In this document: piece after piece, positions 25,801 to 37,800 of the stretch | Layout of the letters: each line of letters opens with the position of its first letter | Numbering within the stretch: the first letter of the stretch is position 1 | The notes under the pieces: generated by a model | What the model saw: only the letters and a program-made list of their open reading frames with translations | Told to the model about the DNA's origin: nothing | The model's database searches: none | Translations under genes and position numbers: made by a program | Assembly: GCA_037367405.1 (NCBI GenBank) | Contig: JAZKJV010007243.1 | Location: 487,959-551,958, forward strand | DNA: 64,000 nt | Direction: 5' to 3' | DNA from: Ottelia alismoides | Taxonomy: Eukaryota; Streptophyta; Magnoliopsida; Alismatales; Hydrocharitaceae

Positions 25801-28800
25801 ACTTATTCAATTTGCGTGCCTTTTGTTGAGATTTTCCTGGGATTGCAGATAGCAGTGCCTCATGGTCAGAATTGAGGATGAACTCACGTTGGATGAGATA
25901 GTGGCACAAATGCTTAAGAGCTTGAACAATGGCATAGAATTCCACGTTGTACGTGGAGTAGTGTGAGCATGCATCATTCAATTTCTCGCTAAAAAAGCAA
26001 TTGGTCGTCATTCCTGGCTAAGGACGGTGCCAATACCAATGTGTGAGGCATCACAATCAACTTTGAACATCTTGTTAAAATCAGGTAAAACCAACATAGG
26101 GGCCCAAGTTAGATGTTTTGTAAGTTTTTGGAAATCCTTTTCAACTTCCAATGTCCATGAAAAGTTACCTCCATGTAAGCAGTCTGAAATTGAACCAGCT
26201 TGACTACTGAAGTTTTTCACAAAGCGATGTTAGAAGGAAGCCAAGCCTAAAAAACTGCGTATCTCTGTAAGGGTCTTAGGGGTTGGCTAACTTTTAATGG
26301 CTTCAATCATAATTGGATCAACCTTGATACCACCAACGGAGACAATGTAACCCAAGAAATTAATGGAGAGCGTCAAAAAAAAAAGAAATTAATGGAGTCA
26401 ATATGGAAGGCATGATTTTTAAAGTTAACAAAGAGCTTATGTTCTCTTAAGATGGTGCGCACTTGACGTAGATGGCTCAAGTGTTCGCTCCGACTTCCAC
26501 TGTAGATTAGGATGTCATCAAAATAAAAAACCACAAACTTCCCAATAAGAGGTCTTAAAACATGGTTCATTATGCACATAAAGGTGTTAGGAGCATTGGT
26601 CAGGCCAAAGGGCATCACTAACCATTCATACATGCCCTCACGAGTCTTAAAGGCCATTTTCCACTCGTCGCCTAGTCTGATTCGGATCTGGTGGTAACTA
26701 CTTCGCAGGTCCATCTTGGAGAATATGCATGCCCCAGTTAACATATCCAGCATGTCATCTAGTCGATGTATCAGAAAGCGGTACTTCATCATGATCTTGT
26801 TGATGGCTCGACTATCCACGCACATTCTCCAAGTTCCATCTTTTTTTGGAGTCAAGAGGGCAGGAACATCAACATGACTCATACTTTCACGTACATATCC
26901 TTTACTCACTAGCTCCACTACTTGTCATTGCATTTCTTCATGTTCCTTCGGGCTCATTCTGTAGTGGGGCAGGTTGGGCACGCTAGCTCCAGGGATTAGG
27001 TCTATATGGTGTTGTATGTCCCTTAGTGATGGAAGTCCTTCAGGGAGGTCATCTGGCATAATGTCTGCATACTCTTCTAGGATCGGTACGACTTCTGGGT
27101 CTACTTTATCTGAATTCACAATGTCATTCCCAATCTCCTTTCCAATAAGGGCAAAGACAACCTGCGATTCTTGGAGTTGGCGTTGGAAGGGAGATACTTG
27201 GAGAACCACAAGTGGTTCACTTGAGTGCGGCGGTGTTTGGGCAATCACAGAGTTTTGACGATCAATCGATGTACCTTTGTAAGAAGTGGTTGTTGTTTGC
27301 CTAGGACTAGGGGCATCCCGCTGAGGTCTGAGGGTAATTCACATTTTGTCCATAAAAAATATGTAGGTGTATTTCTTCCGTTATGGTTTGTGTCTCGATC
27401 ATACTGCCAAGGTCGTCCCAATAAGATGTGACATACATCCATAGGTGCAACATGACACCAGACCTCGTCTCTATATGTAGGTCTTATGGAAAATTTGACA
27501 AGGCACTGACGTTGGATTGACATTTGAATCCCACCCTTAAACTAAGCCACATTATATGGTCGATCTGATGGTTGTGTTTGCAGTCCTAACTTATCCACCA
27601 TCGCTTGGGCTACAAAGTTTTCCACACTTCCTCCATCAATGATTAAAGAACAACGATGACCATTGGATGCGCAAGTTGTGCGGAAGATGCTTCTCCTTAA
27701 CCAAGTATCGTCGCTCTCAACTTTCGGTCCCAGCATAAGATGTTCCAACTTTTCGGTAGGTGCATCATCTTCTCATCTAGGGTCATCATGTTCAATAAAA
27801 AAGAAGGGTCCATGGGTCTCTGCCTCAACTTCAACATCTTCATAATCCTCATTGACGTTGGTGTAGCCGGTAACCATTTCCTGGTCATTCTCCCCAGTAG
27901 GGGAATTGATCTCATTATCAGATTCTTCATGCACTAAGTGTGCACTTGCTATACGTGGGTTGGGACATTCTGCTTCCTGATGCCCTCTCTGTAGGCACCT
28001 GAAGCATGTATCAGGTCCCACTGCTGGTCGAGGCCCGAGAATTCCTGACCCAGCATGAGTGGGTCGGGGATGAGCACTTGTACTTCTAGGAATAGTGCGA
28101 GGTACATGGCCCACTGATTTGATTGTTGGTTGTGTGCCCATCCTAGTTTGTCCAGTTGAGATGTTTGGTGCGGAGGGAGTAGCAACAGAGGCAGTGGAGA
28201 ACGTCGTGTGTCGTGTGAGGTTCCTTGATAACTTGGCTTCAACCCTCTCAGCTCTATCATGATCGGCATCTACTGTTCGACAGTCACACATATACAATTC
28301 ATCTTGGATGTTGGTTCGTAATCCATGCGTGTATCGAGCCACCAGTTGAGAGTCATTTTCCTTTAAGTTATTTTGAACTGTTAAAAAATGGAAGTCTTCA
28401 GTGTATTCCTTAACAGTACATGTTCCTTGACGAAGGTTTTGAAGGCGGTTGTACAAGTTCTGTCGGTACTCCTCTGGAAAAAACTTGTCCCGAAGTTTAT
28501 GTTGCATCCTTGTCCAGGAACGAATGCGCCCTTTCCCTTGGCGGTGACGTTCTTCCTGGAGGCATTTCCACCAAAGTAAGGCATATCCTTTCAGTTTTAA
28601 CGTGGCAAACTGAACTCTCCGCTCACTCGGAAGATCTTTCCAAACAAAGAAATGTTCCAACTGATCCATCCAATCAAGAAAAATGTCTGGATCACATCGT
28701 CCATCAAAGTTGGCAACGTCAATGCTTATCCCAGAGTCCCAGTTGGAATCTTGAGATTGGTTTTGATGTCGACCGTGCGGATCAGGCTCTCTCCTTCTAT

Positions 28801-31800
28801 CTTGCTCTCAAGATCGACGTCTATGGGGTAGTTGATTCTCACCTTCCTCGTCACTTGAGGGTGGCGGCGACTCCAGATGTAGGGACGGTTCATCGCTAAC
28901 ATCACTTCCAGAATTAGGTTCAAAGACATTTGGGTCATATCCATGATGTCGAGGATCATGCGGGTTATGATCCCGCCTACTTGAAGTTGAAGAGCGGCTA
29001 GTGCCCCTTCTATTGTGTTCCCTTATGTACTCCCTATCCATTCTGTCAAAATTCAAGACTTCCAACTGTTGGGTGTTAGTGGCCACTGTCCTCTCTATGT
29101 TTTCTAGGCAGGTGTTAGTGCGTCAGATTTCCTCACCCAATTTTGCTATCAATGCTTCCAAGCGTGCCGTGGGATGTGGATCAGGGTGGCAAGCCTAGAA
29201 GTTTGGTTCTCACGGGTCTAGGGACTCAACAAATGCAATATGATTTTTTTGTTTTTTTTGTGAAATGCAAGACAATGAAGATGCCTCGGATCTTTCACTC
29301 TGATACCACTTGATGCAATCAAACACACGGATTACACTAACAAGAAATGCAAACACATGATTATAACAGTCTGTTGCAACAATCCAAGCACAATGATAAC
29401 AGAAATGCAACGCATGACATTGTGTTATTAATTTACCATTCCTAGATAGGTCAAACTGGAGTAGTAAGCAATCAGGTTTTACAAGTAAGGCTGCCGCCTC
29501 ACAGGAGAACACAAACCCACGCTATACCAACAAATTCATAATAAGGAAACATTAATTATTTATCCATAACAATCAACTGGGAACAGTACCTGAGAGATGA
29601 AACTACGGTGGACAATTTCCAATGTTCTGGAGATGACAAAAATAAATAGTGGAGAGATTGAAAAGAGAAAAAGAATTCGATTTCTTTAATTAGAAACATT
29701 AGCAAACAAGCTGGATTCAAACTGAAGCAATCGTAAAAGCAAATAAATGTTTGAAATAAGACAAATCAAGGACCCAGGAGGGCTGCAGATCGAGCATGCT
29801 TTGGCCAAGGTTGGAGGGACTCGATGAGACAAACATCATAAACGGTGATGCGGGTTGAGAATGTTCTGCTGTGATTGCCGTTGATCGCATGGAGCACGAA
29901 GTCGGGGCCAATGGAGTTGGTGGAGAAGTTCACAGAGGGACGTTGGGCGACGAGGTTGTTGGCGGTGGGGTTGGCGTGGGTTGTGGTGAATTGTGAAGGT
30001 ATAGATGGTAGGTCGGTGGCGGTAGGGGAAGAAAAGATAGAAAGAAGGGTTAGGATTATAGGGGAAAGAACGGTGGGGAAAAGGGGAATGGGTTTCGAGG
30101 AGAGAGGGAGAGAAGAGAAGAGAAAGAGGAGTAGGGCCCGTGGGGTTTTGTTGTATCTGCCAAAAGCTGCCGTCCTTTTCCCCAAAGGGGTCCTTTTATA
30201 CCAATGGGAACAAAACCCCAGATTATGGACTCAAAAAATAGAAATTACATAATAAATAAAAAACAAATTGCAAGAAGACTCCTGATATTCTTTCTTTCAT
30301 GGCAAAATTCCACTTAGCCCCCCCTCGAATTGGGCATGAACTGCATCAACATATCTCTCATGTATATATACGAATGGCAATAAAGGCAATACACGAATGG
30401 TAATAAGGGCATCCTCTGTTCACCAGACATCTCTCAGCTTCTTGCTAATACACGACATCCTCAGACGAAAGGTCCTTGGATTTCTATTTGTAGATTCAGG
30501 GCATCTTACGGCATCTTTGCACCTGTAGGTTCTCACGTGCTTGAGCTAAGCTATTAAACATGACTCTTAGTCCCTAATCTCATGCAAGTTTAAATATTTG
30601 CAACTACTTCTTGATCTTCGTATATGATTGCGATTGCCACGACTTCTACCGAGACCAAGCCCCTGTACTCTACATGTCCTATGATATTTCATGGGACTAC
30701 TATCAAACTCAAGGGTGCAAATAACTACATACTATGGTTTTGAACATTCAAGGTGTTTGTCGGTGATCATAAGATCTTTATTCTCACAAAGGAACCACTA
30801 AGGAGATTGATAAGGGCTATGCATCATGGCTTGGGGACAACTATCATACAATGTCTTGGATGACTAACAACGTTGAGTCCCAAATCGTGGCGAGTCTTCT
30901 ATACAAAGATATCACAATAAACATGCAGGATAAGCAACATTTTTTATATTTAGTTTAGTATCGGTAGAATTTTTCTTATTTCTAAGTGAAATGATGAAAT
31001 ATCCGAAATAAAAAATCGTGGTTAGGAAGGTCATAGCAGCAAAAGCCATTGGAATTTATATTTTATATATTGGAATAATTCGTTTTGTTATTAATGAATA
31101 GGGAGAAGGGAAAAGAATGACCGAAAGAATTGAAATCAATTAGTTATTCATCAAAGTTTAATTTGATTCAATGACTAGAGTTAAACGAGGATATATAGCT
31201 CGGAGATGTCGAACAAAAGAGTGTCTTGGTAACATCCAAAAGGTAGCAATGTTTCTGTTCAGCCACCCTATTCTATTGAGACGTATAGGCACATGATGTC
31301 CGATCCACAATATAATAAGATCGAAGAAATTGAGAGAGTTGAGTACTGCAAAATTCTAAGGCATTATCTAAGCGAATATACTTGACAATTGTAGGAAAAA
31401 CGTTCCTTATCTCATTAATAAAGTATCGAATAACATGACCAACCTCAGACTTGTTTTTAAGAAGGAAGACCCACGACAATCTTGAAAACTCATTTTCGAT
31501 GTTTCAGTTCATCCACCCCATTCTATTGAGACGTATAAGCATAGGATGTCTGACGCACGATACCATAAGATCTAAGAAACTGAGAGAGTTGAGTACTGCA
31601 AAATTCTAAGGCATTATCTTAATAAATATACTTGACATTTACAGAAAAACATTTTTTATCTCATTAATAAAAGACTGAATAACATGTCCAGCCTCAAACT
31701 TGTTTTAAGAAGGAAGACCCACAACAAATCTTGAAAACTCATCATCTGTAGCAATATAAAACCTATGTCCTTGATGATCTAGGACACGACTTGGACCCCA

Positions 31801-34800
31801 AATGCCAAAATGAATAAACTCAAACAAACTACGACTACTTCGACCCTGGCGGCTTTGGAATGTAGACCGATGATTCTTCTCAAGCACATGCCTCGCACTA
31901 AAATGCAGAGCGAGGGGAAATCTGAGGAAGAGTGTGGTTTAGCTTCTGTAGAGGACGATGACCAAACCGAAGATGCGACACATAGGGAGAATCAAATCCA
32001 GTGCGAAGAGAAGAAGCACCAACATATTGGGATTGTATCAGCCTATATAGACCTCCTTGCTCACAGCCACATCCAATCACCATGCCCGTAAGAATATCCT
32101 GAAACACAAGAGCAAATGGATCACTTATGGCACAACAATTTAAATCCTTGGTGATTTGACTAATAGACAGTACATTCATAGAAAATTCATAAACATAAAG
32201 AACATTCTTAATTCGCATTTCAGGGGTTAACTGCACCTCCCCTTGACCAGTGATAGGAGAGTGTCCCGTCTGCTATTACCACATATATCTCTGACTGAGT
32301 CGGATTGTAAGTACTAAAATGTCCTCTATCATCACAAAGATGATGGGATGCATTTGAATCCATTATCCATTCTAACTAGTCTGCCCTGTAACAGCTAGTA
32401 AGAGCATATGCTATACCTGTTGTAGATGCTGATACTGAGGCAACTACCTCTTAGTTCCCTGAAGAAGAATTGGTTGACCCAGGAGCAGGCACAAACTCTC
32501 TGAGCCGCGCTACAAGTTCATCAAACCTCTGATCAGATGCAGGTGAAGAACTGCCAACTGCTCTGCAACACATACTGAAGCTGGAAAACCATGCTTAGAA
32601 TATCATGTTTCCTCCGAGTGACTTGACATGTGGCAGAAAGTGCATGGCTGACGGGGTCGACCACCCCCTCCTCTGCCACGAACACCTCAACCACGATACT
32701 CTGTAGGGCTCCCCCTACCACGAGATGCAACCATGACAGAAGAGTTCTGAGACTGCTGAGTACCACTAGAATATATAAAGAGCCTGCTCAACCTGTGATA
32801 TGCTTTCTCCATTGGAGATATGGTGGCATCAGTAAGAATTTGGGCTCAGGCAACATCATACTTAGGGTCAAGAGCTGCTAGAAAAAAATCTGGTCATCAT
32901 CGAATCTCTATATGCCTTGAGCTGCTCTGGTGTAGCAGTCAAGGGAATGTAGCCATGTAGCTTCTCAAACATACCCCTTAGGGAAGTGTAAATGGTATGG
33001 AGAGGACGTCCATTCTGCTTTGACGCGAAGATGTCATGCTGAAGTTGCAGAATCTTCGACTCGTTTCTTGTCGGAGAGTACGTAGCGACGGGAATATCCC
33101 ACGTAGACTTTGCTGTAGGCTGACTCAATATAGCATTGGCTATCTCCATTGATACAATCCCAGATAGCCACACAAGCGTATATGCATCGTCTGCCTCCCA
33201 TGAGGCATTAACCCCAATCTTGTCACGTGGCTTCTTCGTGAGCTTGTGCTTCTTGCCATTACCCTGCATTAGACTCATGAACTACATGGTCCATAGTTCA
33301 TAGGTCGTTCCATCCATCTTGACGATGGGTGCTGGACCTTTGAAGGCACCCAGGGATGGAACATCTGCTTTGTTGTCTAACATGATGACAACAATCTTCA
33401 AGATTGTGGCTACAAACTGGAATAACTATGTCTACACAGACATATACGAAGACGGTTGTGGGTGTAGACTCATACCATAACCTCTTCCATCAACTGGAGG
33501 TGTTTTAAAGGTAACTATGGTGTTTCTGGAGGATCAAAACACACCTTAGGAACCAAAACCAGACCTAGCAGTGTTCCAAAGATGCATGAGCGACAACCCT
33601 AGGATACGGGGGTGGCAACCCTAGGGTCCACCGCAAGTCTGCCGGTCCCGGTTGTGGTAGCCCTGGCCGCTGCAACCCTTGGTTTGGCAACGACAGTTCC
33701 TGCTGCTGCTGTTGCATGGGCAACATCGGCGGTTGTGGCTATTGTCGTTGTTGTGCTGGCGACGACGATCGGGTGCACACGGGTTTTAGGTGGGGTGGGA
33801 GTTTCTAGGCAAGATCCTAATGTCGGTTTCGGTCACCATTTCAGTGATCGATCGAAACGGAATTTCGATCATTTCAGTCGAATTTCGATTTCGACTAGAT
33901 ATCGATATTCGACAGAAATTCGATTGAATTTCGCTGAAATTTGAGGCCATGTTTCTAGGGCATAGGCTCTGGTCGTTCTGTTACCATGTGAAAATGAGCA
34001 AAATGAAAAGTTGTATTCCAAAGAAGCCCTAGAGCTCTCTTATATAGGAGAAAAGCTCTAAGGGAAAATTACATATCATAGACAGAAGAAATAAGAAACT
34101 GCAAAGTAACGGTACTGAGATAATATCTCAACAGTTGCCATGGAAGCAGGTCGCTACACTGATTGCAGATTTAATGGCCAAGGCTTTTGCCTCCTTGGGG
34201 CTCTGAGCAATGACCGGTCCACATTTTACTAGAAGGAAGTCCTTGTTATTGAAGGAGATCATGACGATGGCTGCTTTATTGCTATTGTAAGCTGCGTCAA
34301 CTACTATATTGACAGACGGTATCTGGTCTTGGGTTGCGGGTGGGTGTGTGGCTTGCTCCAGTATGAAATCTGCTCTTGTTGTCTGGAGATCATTAGAAGG
34401 GCTTTGTAGATGAGAGTTGTGTTGCCTGTTTCTTAGTTTGTTGAATGTAAGCATCGGATTTGAGTACGACTCATGTGTTTGCTAACACATCTATTTAGCC
34501 ATACGAGGTGTAGCAACTTGCATGAGTGTGGAAAGAATGATTTCGTGGTAGATATTGAGCAGTTCATACGAATTAATATCCTAACATTATTATCACTTTC
34601 ACTTTTTATAATAATTTATACTTGAAAAATTGAAAATTGAAAACTGTCCAAACAGATCATATATTCAACAACAGTTTCAATTCACAGAAAAATTATCAAG
34701 CACAACCACGCTTCACTGTGCAAGGATTTATAGAAGAAACCCAACAAGGGTAAAAACCTCTTCCCTAAATCTTCTCGATTTATGACTTTTTCCTACAACT

Positions 34801-37800
34801 AGAAATGTTCCCACTGTCCACACTACATACACAAGATTAGGGTAACGCCTTTAATAGTTTCATTCCTGGAAAAAAACTCAAGGTGGATTATCTTTTGTCG
34901 TACATATATTATTTGAAGTAGAACTAAATCGAATAATATAGGTCTGTATGATACGTGAGAGTATTCTTACAGGCAATAAATTTGATTTCTGTAAGTTTAT
35001 ATTCCAATAATATGTAATCTCTTAGATTTTCTTAACTTGTGAAATGATAACAAATAACAATGAAGTGTAAGAGTTGAAAATTATTAACGCTCTATCAAGA
35101 GTAAGAACAATTTAATCGAATTAGAAGATTAAAAGAGGAATTACATGTTCAGAGCCTGAAAACTTCTTTGAGAGTGAAACACTGAATCTTAAGTTTTTTT
35201 TTGTGTTGTCTTGGTAGAAAAGGTATTTTCAGAAGTGTATATGGTGTCCTAAATTCTAATCTTTTATTCTTTCTAAAAAAACTCCTAATTTGTTATAGAT
35301 GTATTTTGAAAACTGCAAGGAATCGGTTTCAATTGATTACCTTTTCTTTATTAGTCAGTCGCTTGAGAAATTTCGTCGTTCTCTTTCATTATAGCCATTT
35401 GAATGTTTTTTTATTTATTTCTGGGCTCTTTTATATACAATATAAAGCCAACTACGCTGTAACTTCGGCTACAGCTGAAGCATCTGGTCCTGCATCTTTC
35501 ACCTTTAATCTTTTGTAACCTCAACACTGTCCTAGTGATTATTAAGTCTGTCAAAATTTCTTAGCCTAATCATTAAGAGTGTAACTTGATAAGTTGAGTA
35601 AATCTTGATCACTTGCGTCTTCAAATTATACTATAGAGATTGAGCTTTTGGACAATTTCCCTTTTGATATTATCCTGAATCAGAGATATAGAAAGGCTCC
35701 TGCTTTCTTATATCTTCATGTATATCTTAAGATGTTCATGAATACTGTCTCTGTCTCTCTGTATACTGTATTACAAAATATATAGATAAACATGATAATT
35801 TAACAAAAATAAAGATCATCATACAGTCTGTTGTTATGTCAGTAAAAGCATACCTGTCAGTAGAAAAATATATTTCTATATTAATCTTCAATCCAATTAA
35901 GTGCATAATATAACAAATGATTAATTTTCGTAATCTCTCCTTATGTGCATGTTTTGACCAAAAAATTCAAAATGAATACCTGCAAGAGATGAGCAATTAC
36001 CCCCACTCATGTTTAGTCCCATACGGATGAGCGATGGGGTTCATGTTTGTCTGTGCGGTTGTATAAGAAGCCTCACACCTTCTGTACTCATTGCGAGATT
36101 GCAATAGACAGTATGTTGTTATGTCAGTAAAAGCATACCTGTCAGTAGAAAAATATATTGGTATATTAATCTTCAATCCAATTAAGTGCATAATATAACA
36201 AATGATTTATTTTCATAATCTCTCCTTATGTGCATGTTTTGACCAAAAAATTCAAAATCAATACCTGCAAGAGATGAGCAATATATCGAATGTATACTAT
36301 ATCAGAAATGTTAGAGTATTTAATAGAGGGGTAGTTGGATCTCTTTTAGTCCCATATGGATGAGCGATGGGGCTCATGTCTGTCTGTGCGGCTGTATAAG
36401 AAGCCCCGCACCTCCTATACTCATTGCGAAATTGCAATAGACAATTCAGCCCTTTGAGGCATTCTCCCGTGGTTTCATCCCGCTCCCTCATGGAGTAGGG
36501 TTGGTTCCACGTAAAACAAGATGTTTATGTTTGATTTTTGTCTCTGATTATCGACTCGCTTTTGCATTTATTTATTTCAACATGGTATCAGATCAGGTTC
36601 GATTCTTGAACATTTATTTTATATGTTCGTGATTTGCTCGAGATTCGATTACTAGAGCGGGTTGTATTCATGGTTGTTCTTGAAGATTATAATTATTTGT
36701 TCATGTTCATGATCCGTCTGAGATACATGAATGTTCTAGGGTTTTTTGAAACCCTAATTCTGCATATTCCGAAGTTTTTTTAAGCCAAACAAGGGGGATA
36801 CACTCATAGGTGTTCACCCAGAAATGTATTAATAATGTTAATGTAGCGAGAAATTACAACGAGTACACGAGGAAGCTCCACTCAGAGCCACGAATCCAGT
36901 AACCACGACACCTGGACGTACACATTTTCTTTATAAAATCTTTGTCTAGAGAAGAGAAGTGCATTCCTAGTCAACCAAAGCACCCAAATCATGGCGATAG
37001 GGTGAAGTAACTCTCTACGCGGACGGCCCTTGGCCGCCACCAAACTCCCACAGAACGAAGCAATGCTGTCCGTATTGACCCATTTCAGGTCAGAATTACC
37101 TTCACCGTAACGTGACACCTGAAGAAGAAATGGTCCACCGATTCAATCTCCAACCCACACAGGAGGCACCTGTCAGAAATCGACCCCAATAGCTTGGAGC
37201 ACCGATCCCGCGTCATCAACCTCTTCCTCCTAAACAACCAGGGGAAAAAACCAATCCTCTTAGGCATGCCAAGCCCTCAGAAGAAACCGCAGTCCCTCGC
37301 AATATCAGGTGAGAGAGAAGGTGGAGGCTTGCAAATCATAGCGTATGCCTTTCTCACCGAGAAACCGCCCTTACGCCAGACCCAGTGATCCAGCTTCTGG
37401 GATGGGCCCCTCATCTCACTAAGCGACTCAATCAACCTAGAAACTCTTCCATTCGTTGATCCGAAAGTTGGATCGAAAAAGTGGCATCTAACTCCCATCC
37501 ACCCAACACATGGCAACCCGCGCCTTCGGATCCGCAACCAATGCAAACAAACGGGGGAAGCGGTCACATATTCTGAAGATTATCATTAAATTCTGAAGAT
37601 TCGAAGTCCTAAAGTTCGTGGATTTGTTCTAAGGTTGTTTTTATGAACCCTAATTCTGGCATTGCAACCACAAACATCGATATGAAGATAGGTCAATTAT
37701 TGTTCATTGATATTCAAGATATCTTCGAAAAGAAAATCTAGGGTTTCATACGGAACCCTAATTCTTCATGGCAGCGGCTTGAGAACCTTATTCTCAAAGC

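Larger units (their letters stand above)
15511..30348 (-). mobile_element. Ty3/gypsy chromovirus (outer element of the nest)
   Basis: This minus-strand LTR element has LTRs TGATGCAATC...TGCATCA and target duplication ACATA at 15506-15510 and 30349-30353. It spans 14,838 bp, of which 7,627 bp is a copia element inserted in its left (3') LTR. Removing that insertion leaves an element of about 7.2 kb with a tRNA-iMet primer site, gag, protease, RT, RNase H, integrase and chromodomain, and a C-run polypurine tract. The coding region is broken many times and the LTRs have diverged with indels, so it is old and inactive. It inserted into intron 1 of LPEAT1, possibly within an older plus-strand copia. 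Confidence 0.93.
31225..34133 (-). pseudogene. Second copia element, 5' half only
   Basis: Minus-strand remnant related to the 145-bp-LTR copia. From right to left it has the 5' LTR 33987-34133, a degenerate primer site, a GC-rich leader, gag near 33383-32870 ([25 protein letters not shown]), protease/pre-integrase near 32420-31898 ([24 protein letters not shown]), and integrase to 31225. RT, RNase H and the 3' LTR are missing. A segment of about 250 bp in integrase is duplicated in tandem (31251-31500, 31501-31742). Many stops are present. The left edge abuts the plastid fragment. Confidence 0.82.

Noticed and set aside
31171..31218. rpl20 as a functional gene
   Set aside because: Only 16 codons are present, in a nuclear transposon-rich context; it is a plastid-derived fragment.
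35201..35518. 105-codon hydrophobic ORF in intron 1
   Set aside because: No motif, AT-rich, no supporting context.
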